Assembly: GCF_003589595.1 (NCBI RefSeq)
Contig: NW_020653337.1
Coordinates: 4,168,960 to 4,232,959, forward strand
Origin: Hyposmocoma kahamanoa
Taxonomy: Eukaryota; Arthropoda; Insecta; Lepidoptera; Cosmopterigidae
DNA length: 64,000 nt
Direction of reading: 5' to 3'
The notes under the pieces: generated by a model
What the model saw: only the letters and a program-made list of their open reading frames with translations
Database searches by the model: none
What the model was told of the DNA's origin: nothing
Shown: positions 32,314 through 43,067 of the stretch, piece after piece
Layout: each line of letters opens with the position of its first letter
Numbering within the stretch: position 1 is the first letter of the stretch
Made by a program: the position numbers and the translations under genes

Positions 32314-32533
32314 TGTGTTGCATCAAATGAGCATCACTAATCGTAGAATTTGACCAAAAACGAAGCGGTCGTATCACGAAACTGAACGCACTCTCCTAAA
32401 CTATCACTCGTTCGATTTTCGTGGCCTTAACTAAAGAAGGACCACTAAGTAAAAGCCGCAATGTATTACGAATACGCGGCATTGCGCGGCAAACACTCGT
32501 TTGCATATTTGTATTCTCGAAATTCAGTCCAAA
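32314..32533. other. Nothing recognised
   Basis: Short stretch between the R1-type fragment and the THAP-like remnant. Confidence 0.3.
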
Positions 32534-32671
32534 TTAAAATAATTGATGTTTATATACATTTTGCATATCCTGATGTACAAAATTACGTAACTGTGGAAGG
32601 AAACGTATCTGTTTATTTATATTATTTATAGCTGTGGAGTTTTTGCAGTTTCTAATGGCACAATTAGGCAT
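32534..32671 (-). pseudogene. THAP-domain-like fragment
   Basis: The minus-strand frame reads MPNCAIRNCKNSTAINNINK then QIRFLPQLRNFVHQ and stops after 45 residues. MP-x-CA-x2-NCKNS is the classic start of a THAP C2CH zinc finger, followed at the right distance by an RF-x-P-like block. The second half of the domain (W, H, AVPTIF-like end) is missing. It may be the first exon remnant of a P-type transposase or a host-type THAP gene. Nearby possible relatives are the short ORF at 30810 and the peptide in the foldback arms at 59.8 and 61.1 kb. Confidence 0.45.
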
Positions 32672-32779
32672 TTTTCGCGTTTTCGGCAAATGTTTAACCA
32701 CAATAACGGCCGGACGCGTTTTGAAGCGTAGAAGCGGCAACTAAGCGTTTATAGGTTACATTGCGCACGCGAAGCGGTG

Positions 32780-33745
32780 GGTCGATTTAGAACCTTACGA
32801 TAACTCAGTTGTCGACCGATTTCTTTTCATTTTTATCGAAACCGAACCGAAATAACGTCGTACCCGTCCGATTACTCGAGCTTCTCGACCGGCAACGGCT
32901 ACAAACGTTATTGAGAACACATTCATCGAATGAAAGTTACTGAACATCCTAGTGTTTAGAAAGCAAGAATGTAATATGGATATCTCTTACTATTTTAAAT
33001 AAAGTCCGGATTTTGTTTAATTTTATTAATTTATTTTAAAATATTAACATACCTTATAAATACCCTCGTCATAAAACAACCAAAATCTTTAAGATACCAT
33101 GTTGCCCGACTAACCTAGCTTTGCACAGTCCATTTTCTAGATTCTGCTCTACTTATAACCAAATTAATTCTCAAATTGATATAGACATCTTTTATTCTTC
33201 TCGTAATGTTTTCAAAAATCTAATTCTTGAATCGCTTCCCCAATAATTCTATAAGTAATTAGTAATTAAAGTAATAGTAAGTAGTATGTATGTGTATATG
33301 TGTATATATATAGATATATATATATATGTATAATTTCGTGTTATTGTTTCTGTTGCATAGATATTAAATGCTGTGTACATCTGTAATGGGTAGACATATA
33401 AGTACAAAACTAATGTGAAACTACACTATTACCTAAGAGTATATGTACTACTGTTGATGTACCTTAACTATAAAATAAATAAAATAAAATGCAAGACTAA
33501 TGCATGTCTATATTTTAGGCCTTTAAAGTCTTTAAAATGTATGGAAACATATTTTCATTTTTTTAATAATCTATTTCACCGACTAACTCCGTAAATGCTG
33601 TCGGATAACGATATTGTATCCGAATCCTAATCGAACGTTTAAATCGAATGTTCCTAATAGCTTGGAAAGCGCCCTTCGATTCGAGAACGTAATCCAATAG
33701 TAAGATTCGGTTAAAATATCGAAGAGTTCTGAATCGGGGTCTAGG
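32780..33745 (-). repeat. Family-G repeat, copy 2, interrupted by an inserted RT fragment
   Basis: Reverse complement of 5650-6140 in two blocks, about 32780-33035 and 33486-33745. The break corresponds to the position at about 5905-5925 in copy 1. The interruption is the LINE fragment at 33036-33485. Confidence 0.6.
33036..33485 (+). pseudogene. LINE reverse-transcriptase C-terminal fragment nested in family G
   Basis: One frame (about 33053-33244) reads YKYPRHKTTKIFKIPCCPTN, then LALHSPFSRFCSTYNQI and DIFYSSRNVFKNLILESL before a stop. This is the pattern seen at the end of I/Jockey-type ORF2 proteins (R...IF..P....N....SP..R....YN......DIF). An (ATATGT)n-like AT run lies at 33285-33330, and the segment ends in 'aaaataaataaaataaaat', a possible degenerate A-tail. 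Confidence 0.5.
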
Positions 33746-33790
33746 TACACTTGCGGCGTCTATTTAGGTATAATTGTGTCTGTAACATCG

Positions 33791-34634
33791 AGTCAATGCA
33801 ATTATTACAAAATAAACTTTTGAAAAATTGACTTAGAGGTGTATTGCAAACAGAATATATAAAGGATATTATGTTCAACGTAGACGACGCATCGTCTACC
33901 AGACAACACCCAACTTTGCAAAGAAGGATGCCGAAATCTGACCCAATAATTATAAAATCAACGAATAGTTCGTGGTCTTTGCTAGTATAATTTTACGTTT
34001 TGGTTTATGCCTAGCTATCAATATATTTTTGTATATTTTTAGAAGTCGGGAATAAAGAAATTGCAAACAATGTATTTTACAATAAGTGCAAGAACATAAC
34101 GCAATTTATTCAGTTCGACCATAGATAATAAATAACGTTTTTGTACGTACGTTTCATTTTTGGCATTGAATTTTTACGTACCCGCTAAAGTATTGGTTAT
34201 TTTATAGTATACCCATTAAATGTGGCAGAGTTTGGCGATTCGGGAATATTCAGCAAGTTCTTTAATATTTTTGGGAAAAAAAAACTGAAAACTTATTGTT
34301 TTCTGCCGCTACGAACAAACATCTGAAGCAAAATACAGGTAAAGTAATAAATATAACCTATATCAACTTTATAACACCAGTTTCTACAGGCTGCACTCAA
34401 TTAGCTTCTTTGATGCTTTGATAATGGATTACAGGTATCGATCGATAGGTATCTTTAATGCACGTCGCCAAAAACACTGGGTCATAAATTTAATTTTATC
34501 CACATTTTAGCAGTATCAGACAATGGTGGCGGAAAATAAAAAGGTCTAGCAATTCAGCAAAACGGCAGCATTTAAAGGTGGCTAACCGCGGCCTGTGATA
34601 TTACGGGCCGCACCATACCTGGACCCCAAGTTTT
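33791..34634. other. No gene recognised
   Basis: AT-rich. The first bases (acttgcggcgtctat, about 33748) are shared with family H. Confidence 0.4.
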
Positions 34635-34893
34635 TTGTATTTTTTTATGACACTGTGACGGGACGGACAAGTCGTACACGCCTGTCCATAACAGTTGCAG
34701 TGCCACTCAGAGCTTTAAATCTCAAAGCTCAGATCTTCTGCACTGCCACTGTGCCTGTCACTCGGAGAGGTAAGTTGATAAGTCTCATATGCATGTGCTT
34801 TCACTAGCACCCTTACCCTTCAAAACCGGAAAAAATAGGCAAGGTGGCAGAGTACTTCCCTGGATGAACTCTTTCACAAGGAGCTCTAAGGAT
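34635..34893 (-). repeat. Rep-C copy with small deletions
   Basis: The hairpin region (cagtaatgtgagcattactg) is deleted, leaving 'caaaaccggaaaaaataggcaaggtggcag'. Otherwise it is full length. Confidence 0.65.
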
Positions 34894-35709
34894 ACAGTTT
34901 TGCTTTTAGTTAATAAGTTGTCGTGGAAATGAGTAATGTTTTTTATCTATTTATCTATCCATCTATGTCAAGAACTACTTTACTTGAGATCGTAACTTAC
35001 ACATAACAATCAGCCAACTATCTTACTCAACTTGAGAGCTTCAACTTGCGGCAACTTCAAGTCTGAACTTAGTGGAAACTGTTTCTTGTAACTGTACTCA
35101 AAACGTAGTGTCTAGGCAAAGTATATTTTTTCTCTAACTTGCTTGGCAATTCTTTTGAATAAAGAACACGCAAGTTGCTTGATTTTTGCCTCTACAAAAT
35201 TGAAAACAAATTACTTTCCGGCCCAAAATCAAAATAATCTTTATTTCACTTGAAATCGTCACATTGGTTAAACTCTACCGCTCATTCGTAAGGCAGATTC
35301 CCCTGAGAAGAATGAGCAAGAAACTCTAGGGGTTGCTCTTTGTAAATAACATTTGTACATATTCAACATTTACAATGTTTATTTTTTGCTTTCGAACATC
35401 AGAGATCGAGACTACCTCCATGAGCTAAATGGGTTACTACCTCCAATTTTTGTCATCCAAGTACACAGAAGTTGTATAATAACATTTAGTATAAAGTTTT
35501 TGTTTCACTATAGTTTTAAACCCCGTGAATGGCAAATTTTATAAATCAACCGTAATCTTGTTATGGAAGCGTATACACTGCCCCTTAAAAATAAATTTGT
35601 GACTTTGTGAAGACGATATCAAGAACAGCTAGATTATTTTTATTCCTCGTATTAATGTTATGTCTGTCACTATTTTGCTGATGTCAAACACCGTCGTGTA
35701 AACAAGTCT
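34894..35709. other. No gene recognised
   Basis: AT-rich. A segment at 35250-35350 ('ttaaactctaccgctcattcgtaaggcagattcccctgagaagaatgagcaagaaactc') resembles the LINE-like repeat at 7400-7510 in reverse orientation. Confidence 0.4.
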
Positions 35710-35895
35710 GCAGTCTGCGAGCATGTCATGGATAAACCTACACATTCAATGAAGTTTGACAAACCCCAAGTCCTTGCAAAAGAAGTCCATTATCTACCCA
35801 GGATGCTGCGAGAGGCCATTGAAATTAAAAAACATCCTAATTTCAACAGGGAAGATGGTTTCTCCGTACCACCAGTTTGGGATCCAGTATTCTAA
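35710..35895 (+). pseudogene. Penelope-like element, C-terminus of the RT/GIY-YIG protein
   Basis: An open frame without a start reads AVCEHVMDKPTHSMKFDKPQ, VLAKEVHYLPRMLREAIEIK and KHPNFNREDGFSVPPVWDPV F, then stop. The pattern (xAV-x-EH...H-x2-x-F, VLAKE...R...REAIEI, NFNRxDG...W-x-P) is the end of the GIY-YIG endonuclease domain of Penelope-like retroelements. That domain cuts the target DNA for insertion. Only about 61 residues remain; the reverse-transcriptase domain is absent. The element's terminal repeat follows directly. Confidence 0.75.
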
Positions 35896-36265
35896 TGAAA
35901 AATCCCAAACAGGCATAAGACTGCAGTACTAATTAATATGTTTTTAGTTTATTCTAATTTCTATTAATAATTAATAATAAATTAAACTTAATAAAAATTC
36001 ATTCAATAAAATAATTTGTAAAACTTAATGTAGCGTAAATTGGAATGTTTTCTTTGTAAAATTAAAAATAAGGTATTTAATTAATAACTATTGTAACTAT
36101 AGTGAAAAAATAGGGTGGTTTGCATTAATATTAGACATAACTGATTGAAGACTGTACCACCTCAGTCAACCGTGACCATGGGACCTGTAAAGGTTCCGAA
36201 ACGTCGGTTTGTTTGAAAAAACAAATATACGCGATTTAAATCCGGAAAAATAGTTTCATTTCCTA
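35896..36265 (+). mobile_element. Penelope-like element 3' terminal repeat
   Basis: Contains 'tgtaccacctcagtcaaccgtgaccatggg acctgtaaaggttccgaaacgtcgg' and 'acgcgatttaaatccggaaaaatag', a signature I associate with insect Penelope 3' regions. Parts recur in both orientations at 31190-31505. 'tttcatttcctat' closes both copies, so it is probably the element end or target-linked sequence. Confidence 0.65.
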
Positions 36266-36289
36266 TGTCACTATTTTTCATAAACTAAT

Positions 36290-36745
36290 TACTATTCCTC
36301 TCAACATAAATTACATTTTCATAAATGTATTGTGACGCTAGTGTAAGAATGTTAATTTCCTTAAACTTCTCTCTCAAAGATACTCTGGGGCCCAGATTGT
36401 AAATTGCTCTAATTTTTGCAGGACAAAGATTCTATTGATATCGGCGGCATTACCCCAAAGCAAAATTCCGTATGTAATTAGGCTGTGAAAGTAGCTGAAG
36501 TAAACCAATCTAGCGGTTTCGACGTCTGAAAGTTTCCGTATTTTTTTAATCGCCTACATTGCAGAGCTGAGCCGTTTTGATAACTTAATTAAAGGTTTTT
36601 TTGCAATTTAGCATCTAACGTTATACCTAGAAATACAACTGTATCCACAAGATTCAATTTTTCGTTTCCAACTACAATGTTTGTAACCGTCTCTCTAACA
36701 TTGGGTAATGTAAATTTCACACATTTTCAACACATTAATAAAACA
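36290..36745 (-). pseudogene. Jockey/I-type reverse-transcriptase remnant
   Basis: Minus-strand translation includes LSKRLSSAM, then AIKKIRKLSDVETARLVYFS and YFHSLITYGILLWGNAADIN, RIFVLQKL; after a frameshift, LREKFKEINILTLASQYIYE and NVIYVERN. This is the well-conserved segment after the RT domain of arthropod Jockey-type LINEs (YFHS..SYGI.LWGN...I..IF.LQK). Stops and at least one frameshift make it a dead copy. Confidence 0.7.
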
Positions 36746-37490
36746 CATGTTGCCCAGTTCTTGAAATCCGAATGAAATGACGAATGAAAATCCAATGATC
36801 CACTGCTACGTGAAACTTGGAATATTTTACAATTGCAAACAATATTGAACTGACTAAAGAAAAATGCCACACAGCCGAGTCGTCTGCTCGTTTTTTTCAG
36901 CGCAGTACACGTGTTAATTTTTTTTTTTAATTCTTCACCATGTCATCGATCTACCTTGTGGGAGTTCTTTGACCCCACCGACTATTATTCAGCGAGGAAT
37001 GTGCCCCGCCCTCTGTCACTTAAGTTTTGTAAATCTTTGGGCTATACTGGTTACTCTGGTCCTTTTGCGGATATCCTCACTTCTGATTCGACCTCTCCAT
37101 TGCAATTTGGTTTACCTTGAACCTTCTTATGAGGCCAATGGCGAGCGACCACGTCTGTACATTTGTTTGACGACCTCAGTGGCATAACCGCTTACACTGT
37201 GGGCGCTAGATGCTAAGACCCCGTTTCCAATTATGAAAATTGACTTTTCTAAATTACTCCTATCTTGGGTGTTCTGGGAAATGCCCCAGAGCGAATTCGG
37301 TTACTCTGGTACTGATAGTACAGGGAATTGCCTGGTTTCAAGCCAGGCAATTGATGTAGTTGTCTGGCGTATTATGTCTGGCACATTAAACAACTAGGGT
37401 TGTTTAAATTTTAATGTAACGTCAAACGAATTGTTTAAATTACAAACTTTACAAACAACTAATAAGTTTGTGTTTTAAAAATATAAATCG
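36746..37490. other. No gene; small hairpin at 37325-37352
   Basis: AT-rich sequence with a perfect 10-bp stem (AATTGCCTGG/CCAGGCAATT, 7-base loop). The ORF at 36911-37187 has no family I recognise, though 'vprplslkfcksLGY' could belong to a decayed LINE. Confidence 0.4.
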
Positions 37491-37496
37491 GTCATT

Positions 37497-37880
37497 CTCG
37501 GACTAGTGTTCACTACTTAATTCACTACTTACTCCACAAAACATAAGAAACACAATACTTAAAAAACGAATAGAAAAAAACAATTGAGTGATATGGACAA
37601 AAAGGTTAAAGGCTCAGCATTGCTGATTTTCGGTCTGCACCAGCAGCTAGCTGTTCACTTGCTGCACCTGGTTATTGTGCGGAGTGGTACACCATTTATA
37701 TCTATCTACCTTAAGTAATAACTAGTAATAAATTAAAATTTAATGTTAATGTAATTCTAATTATTTGAGTATTGTATCGTGAAATCTTATTTACTAATTA
37801 CACGATATTGTACTTGAATATTGAAATAATAAAACTTGCCACGGACATTAGGTAGTGAACACTAGTCCGAGAATTTTCGA
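37497..37880. mobile_element. MITE with CTCGGACTAGTGTTCACTAC ends
   Basis: CTCGGACTAGTGTTCACTAC at about 37497-37518 is exactly inverted at about 37857-37878 (gtagtgaacactagtccgag). The interior is AT-rich with no frame. Target duplication not clear ('att' on both sides at most). Confidence 0.65.
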
Positions 37881-38194
37881 AATCGGTTCTAAAAAGCTGT
37901 AAAGTTTGCAAATAAATAAATAAAATCTTTTTTATACACTTTTTTACCGTTCTCCGTTTTTGGGTCGAAGTAACTCTGCGGTAAGTGTACCCCCAGTCAT
38001 TTACGATTACCCAACAATCCTGGAGGCGCTTACAAACTTTAATTTTATGTTTTAACTAATTAAACTCGATAACATTCAATATCAACAAACTCGAAATTAA
38101 TATCAAGGGTCAATATTTTCCCGATTCCCGTTGAATTATATAATTATAATTGTTGCAACAAGCACAAAAGTTAGTACATTTCCGTAAAAAATGA

Positions 38195-38290
38195 CTCAAA
38201 GGATTTGTTTTTTCTTCCAAACAACTTTGCCCAAAACATGTATGCTCAAGTACTATCACATATTACTGAATAAAAAATTAGGGTGAATTT
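38195..38290 (+). repeat. Diverged arm of the 17150-type foldback
   Basis: 'ctcaaaggatttgttttttcttccaaacaactttg ... gctcaagtacta...actgaataaaaaatta' aligns with the left arm at 17245-17330. The opposite arm is missing. Confidence 0.4.
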
Positions 38291-38462
38291 AAAAAAAAAA
38301 TAAAAAAGAATTTATTAATCACTTGTACCACTCAAAATTATCGTTGTAACCATGTTGTAACATATAAATGACTAACAACCCTTTATATTGTTTCATCTTA
38401 GAGTGTTTCACATCGAACTATGTGAAAACTAGATTTTAACATACTTCGACGTGAGTTCGTAT

Positions 38463-38748
38463 CATTGACTTACAATTATATGGACGTCGGGTCCGCGCTA
38501 AAAAGTGTCCGAACTTATAGGGCGTTAAAATCGTATACAGAGCGTCATTCGCGCTTTAGTCTTCGTTTGTTCGACTGACAGCGAAGCAAGCAAAATTAGA
38601 CAGTACTGCGATGACATTACAATTTAAATTCAACGTTTTAGCTTTTTCATATTCCTTTACATGTCACTACGTTTAAATAGGTTGACTTGGGACATTTTTT
38701 TCGTGGTTTTTGTATTGGACCCGTCGTCCATTTATTTGTAAGTCATTG
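38463..38748 (-). mobile_element. MITE family M, copy 4 (long form, 286 bp)
   Basis: It is flanked by the exact 8-bp duplication GTTCGTAT (38455-38462 and 38749-38756). It is the long form, like copy 2, in the opposite orientation. One terminus has a substitution (gtcattg for gtcaatg). Confidence 0.88.
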
Positions 38749-38756
38749 GTTCGTAT

Positions 38757-39147
38757 GTACTAATTTTTGTTGAAGAAAAACTTATTAACTTCTTGCTCAA
38801 ATATATTCCCGGACACATAATTCGAGCTACCTCGCATTTTTGTCGTAAAAGGCTAGAATACAAAAACAGTGTTATCATAGAAGAAAAAGTTTTCCACCGG
38901 TTTTGTAAACCCAAATTCCTAACAAGGACTTATGGAAAAGACGTTCAGTATACTAGTTTCAAAATTGCGTAATAGTTTTTGATCAATCAAACATTGTTTA
39001 AGCTTAGGGCACTTAATACTGAAAATGCGTCGTGCCTCGAATTATGTGTCCGTAAGTGTATACTATTAAAGTAATAGAGTATCTGAAAGAGGTATAATTT
39101 AACAAATAAAAATGTTAACTACAAATATTATTGCGTATACTACATTA
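38757..39147. other. Nothing recognised
   Basis: AT-rich sequence without features. Confidence 0.4.
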
Positions 39148-39610
39148 TTAACCGACTTCAAAAAAAGGAGGAGGTTCTCAATTCGACTATATGTTTTTTT
39201 AGTATGTATGTTACGCGATAACTCCGGTATATGTGAACCAATTTTCATGATACTTTTTTTGTTGGAAAGAGGGTACCTCCATAGTGGTCCCATTTAATTT
39301 TGAAGAAAATCATCCACCTCTATGGGTGGCTGTTCACGCATGAAGATTCATATTTATAAATAGCGCCTAAATTTTAGTATAATGAGCTATTATTTTAACG
39401 GTTGATTTTGCTATTCTTTAATTCAAGGCGTTTTTCTCTTTGGGTAGTGAGAACCGATATTTATTATCTCCTGTGTCAAGTTCCCTATAGTGGCGAACTA
39501 GAGGATGAATCCGGGTTAGCGCACTTTCCGGTAACCGATTTCAATAAAACTTGGAAATTATATGTTATTCCACGTACTTTTGAGGTCGGTGTTTTTAGTA
39601 CTCTGACCTG
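39148..39610 (+). repeat. Rep-E part 2 only
   Basis: Starts 'ttaaccgacttcaaaaaaaggaggagg' and ends 'ttgaggtcggtgtttttagtactctgacc'. It has a small internal deletion (ctctctcaatata is missing near 39438). Confidence 0.7.
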
Positions 39611-39820
39611 AAATTATACACCACATTTTTATCTTTGTCCTGAAAAGTGACATAGACATCTTATACGAGGTATTACTCTAAGACGACGATATAAGAAAAT
39701 TGCTAGCAACACAAAAATTATATATATTATGTCAGTGTCTATGGCTGCTTCAAATGGCAGGTATCGGGATTGTTTAAAAAAGTTGGTCTAATCATCTTTT
39801 GCAGGTCTGTGAAAATAGCC

Positions 39821-40353
39821 TTTTTTTTTTGCGTGGGGAAATCCTCCGAGGATACCTCTCCGCCGCGGGGGCAGCGGGAGGTTATGCCGGACTTTTACCG
39901 GCTAAAACCCCACGGTGGCCTTCTCGGGTGCTCTAGTGGGAAGGATCCGGGATCGACTTTGCGCACCGGAACCCCCCCAGCACCTAGGAGGAGCTACGTC
40001 CTCCCCCTCCTCTCCTCACGACGAAGCGAGCCACACCGCCCCGTCGTCCTCCTCGCGGCTGCCTAACTTACTGGCGAACGGAGCCCCCGCTCCGATCGCC
40101 CGCAGCCGCGAAGGTACGCCGCCGCCGAGCGGGATCGGCCCTCTCCCGATCACGTTCGGCGACCTCCTTCTGAAGCATCACCGCTTCACAGAAGGAGACC
40201 ACTGCCTCATGGGACTCTTGATCCGCCAACATAGCCGCTACTATGCCTGGCGGAGAGAGATCTCGCCCGATCCGGGCAACCAGGATGTTCCGCCCGGAGG
40301 CCCATGCGGGGCACTCCTCCAGCGTGTGCTGCGCAGAATCCTGGTCCCTCCCA
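39821..40353 (-). mobile_element. R1-clade LINE 3' end with target-site duplication
   Basis: The flanks are CTGTGAAAATAGCC at 39807-39820 and CTGTGAAAATAGCC at 40354-40367, an exact 14-bp duplication. On the minus strand the insert starts inside ORF2. The frame reads DSAQHTLEECPAWASGRNIL and VARIGRDLSPPGIVAAMLAD, then ESHEAVVSFCEAVMLQKEVA, ERDRERADPARRRR and a stop at 40068. The (C..C)HTL.ECP.W motif and the E/R-rich tail with 'SFCE.V' are typical of the R1 clade C-terminal cysteine-histidine region. The GC-rich 3' UTR follows and ends in a run of A (plus-strand T at 39821-39830). The ORF part has no disruption, so this is a young, strongly 5'-truncated insertion. Confidence 0.85.
40068..40352 (-). 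pseudogene. R1-clade ORF2 C-terminal coding fragment
   Basis: About 95 codons, open to the insertion boundary on its 5' side and ending at a stop at 40068-40070. It corresponds to the last part of the R1-type ORF2 protein, which makes cDNA at the target site; only the zinc-knuckle-like region and tail remain, so it cannot function. The ATG at 40451 used by simple ORF callers lies outside the insertion, in flanking DNA. Confidence 0.75.
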
Positions 40354-40643
40354 CTGTGAAAATAGCCTAGACTATGGAAACCAAAGGACATGTTATGTTG
40401 ACTTATATAAATCAGACTTATGTATATGATGCATTTCGACGTTGAAAACAAACATGTTATTGTCTTTGTTTAACTACTGCGTGCAGTTGTCACCCAAAAG
40501 AGATAGCATTACATTGGTATATAGAAAACACGAGAATCCAAAATACGTAACGTCACTTTAAATGCCAACTGTGTGCATTTCGCCATTTTTGGAGTACGGA
40601 GACGGTTTACATCATGATGAGAGTACATTAAATGTCAAAATCA

Positions 40644-40889
40644 TTTTTTTCCATCCTACACATTGAGTTGGTAGGTCAATGAACCTATAAGGAAAATATC
40701 CACTAATTATTTTATAACATATTCATTACGAGTCCTTTATTATATATTAGCATATTAAATAAGACTAAAAAACTGTGTCCCAAGCTGTTAAACTCTATTG
40801 AAATGTCGCATCATGACGCGGTCGACACGTCAACGTCATAGAGACAATTTTATTCCGTTTCTGTGATTCGTTCTTAGAGGATGGAAAAA
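40644..40889. mobile_element. Possible MITE with TTTTTCCATCCT ends
   Basis: Left 'atttttttccatccta' and right 'ttagaggatggaaaaat' are inverted. The interior contains a reverse, diverged copy of the 16962-17147 repeat plus its left neighbour (gtcccaagctgttaaac). The same 'aggatggaaaaa' terminus recurs at 52411, 53227 and 53257, and inverted at 53205, so these ends belong to a family. Confidence 0.45.
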
Positions 40890-42249
40890 TATAATGTTTG
40901 ATTCGCGAATCGGAAGTATTACTTTCTGTGTTTTTGGTATATATTCATCACTGACTTTTGGCTATTCTTAACGAACATTCTCTCGATCAGATTTGATTAT
41001 TAGATTAAGTGACAGCTGTCAAATCACGGCGATGCGATAGAATCGTTTATTTGTATATATTTGTAGAATTACACTTTTCAGTAATTTAGAAAGAAAGAAA
41101 GAAAACTATTTATTACACAAACACAGACACGCGTATATAAACAAAACAACAGAGGAACAATAATAATAATAATAAAAATTCAAATTTAATCTTTTAGGCA
41201 TTAATTTCCATACAAATTAAAAATATTTCAATAAATGGATCCTTTCCTATACAATTTTACAATTATTCTGACATACGTTGTATATTGGTACATGACTGCG
41301 CCATTGTGTATCATTTTCAGTTTCGCTTATATTTATTTGTTACATTTATTAATTAATAACATCTAACTTAAGTATTTTTTTCATCGTACACAAAACGTAA
41401 CTCGAACGCATGTAACGTGATATTCTGGCAATACTATCCTCCCTCTCACCCGCTCCCCGCTACCTCAAAAACTGTCGTCCGAGTTCAAAAACTTGAAGTG
41501 CACAGTGTGCGCGCGTGTTAAACAAAATTAATTATAAAAGCTCATTAAACAATATTAAAATCCGCTTCAACTTATCTACGCAATAAAGAAAGTGTAAATA
41601 TATATAAGAAAACCTTGGACATTAGTTATACTCAATGGCTGGATGTGCAGGTGCCTTCACGAGGTAACTCCTGCCCTCCAGTACACAATTTGGGCAAAAA
41701 ATGAACACCACCTTTATGTTATTTTTTAACATTCTATATAAAATTCTGTAAAACCACGAACCCTGGAAATATATTTAATTTTTTATGTACTAATAATAAT
41801 AGCTTATAGAAATAAATCTATCGTATTCTTTGAATGAACATCAAATTACAGAATGCCCGGGGCTGTCGGGAATTAATGAGATGAAAATTGCTGAGACATT
41901 TCGTTACTCCATTTTCGGTCAACTTTTGTCAAACAACAAATTGATTACTCTGTTAAAAATGCTGTCAAATAACAAACAACACTTCCAAAATAAATTTCAA
42001 TATGTATTGGACTTTATTTTCAGGAAAATGGCGCGATTACTTTTTTGTCTTCTCTCCCGATTGAAGGTCAGATTTATCGATGAATTTTCTCCATTATCCC
42101 ATTCTCCGGATTGTAGTTAGCTGACTCAACTTATTGATGGAAAGTCTGTTTTTTGTTATTTTCTGCAACTGTAGTAACTCTCGACGCAAAGTGAAACCAA
42201 TAAGTAAGTTTATTTGTATTAAATATCTGTTTTTGAGTACTTTAGTATT
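40890..42249. other. No gene recognised
   Basis: AT-rich. (AAT)n is present at about 41160-41180. The ORF at 41830-42120 resembles nothing I know and has AT-biased composition like its surroundings. Confidence 0.4.
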
Positions 42250-42443
42250 TTTAGTAGCAGTAGAGCTCCTTGTGAAAGAGTTTGTCCAGGGAAGTGCTGC
42301 CACCATACCTATGTCTGCCGCCAAGCAGTAATGTGAGCATTACTGTGTTTCAGGTAGTGTAAGGGTACTGGTGAAATTACAGGCACATGGGACTTGTCAA
42401 CTTATGTCTCATGGTGACAGGCGCAGTGGCAGTGTCCCTCAGG

Positions 42444-42936
42444 ACTGCAGCGCTACGCCTTCCGTGTTGTCAACAATCCTCATGTAACTGAGCATGCGGA
42501 GTCGTTACAGCTTCGCAGAGATATAGCGTCTCTTAGCGTATTCTATCGCCTATACCACGGTGAGTGCTCTGAAGAGTTATTCAACCTTATCCCTTCCTCT
42601 CCTTTCCATCAGCGGACCACCCGTGCCGGACTGCGTTGCCACAGTTGGACGGTCAGTTCAATACCGTCCCGCACTAAAAAATTTGGCAATTCGTTCTTAT
42701 GCCGAACCATCAAATTGTGGAACCAACTCCCGGCGCATGTATTCCCTCCCCTCTATAACATCGGGTCCTTCAAACGTAGTGTGAAGAAGCATTTGGCCAG
42801 ACCGGCAAAATGATAGTGACGGAGTGAAGATATCTGTGTTTTCCATCCGTTACTCTCATCTCTGGACTGTATTCGCACTTTCCATCAGGCGCGGTGCAGT
42901 CATTTTGCCGAGTCACAATACAAAAAAAAAAAAAAA
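42444..42936 (+). mobile_element. Truncated LINE insertion with 15-A tail
   Basis: Defined by the two halves of Rep-C on either side and by the poly(A) end. Any target duplication is at most a few bases ('ga'). Confidence 0.85.
42445..42813 (+). pseudogene. CR1/Jockey-like LINE ORF2 C-terminus, open frame
   Basis: 122 codons are open from the truncation point to the stop, with no ATG at the start because the element is 5'-truncated. Landmarks are LRRDIASLSVFYRLYHGECS, EELFNLIPSSPFHQRTTRAG, KFGNSFLCRTIKLWNQLPAH and VFPPLYNIGSFKRSVKKHLA. This is the region downstream of the reverse-transcriptase core in CR1/Jockey-type LINEs of moths. No stop or frameshift interrupts it. A 3' UTR of about 108 bp (ctttccatcaggcgcgg) and a pure 15-A tail (42922-42936) follow. 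It is the youngest LINE tail in the window. It is not functional, since the catalytic core is missing. Confidence 0.8.
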
Positions 42937-43067
42937 GATCTTTGCTATTTAAAGCTTTGAGTGGCACTGCAACTGCTGTAAACAGGCGTGTCGCTCATCA
43001 GGCGCACGGCGTCTTCGTCAGGATGAACATCACGCAGGACATGGAACAAGTAAGAGACGAACAATAG

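Larger units (their letters stand above)
42250..43025 (+). repeat. Rep-C copy split by a LINE insertion
   Basis: Rep-C runs 42250-42443 up to 'agtgtccctcagga' and resumes at 42937 with 'gatctttgctatttaaagctttgagtggcactgc', ending at about 43022. In intact copies 'cccctcagatctttgc' is continuous. So the 490 bp in between are a later insertion. Confidence 0.85.
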
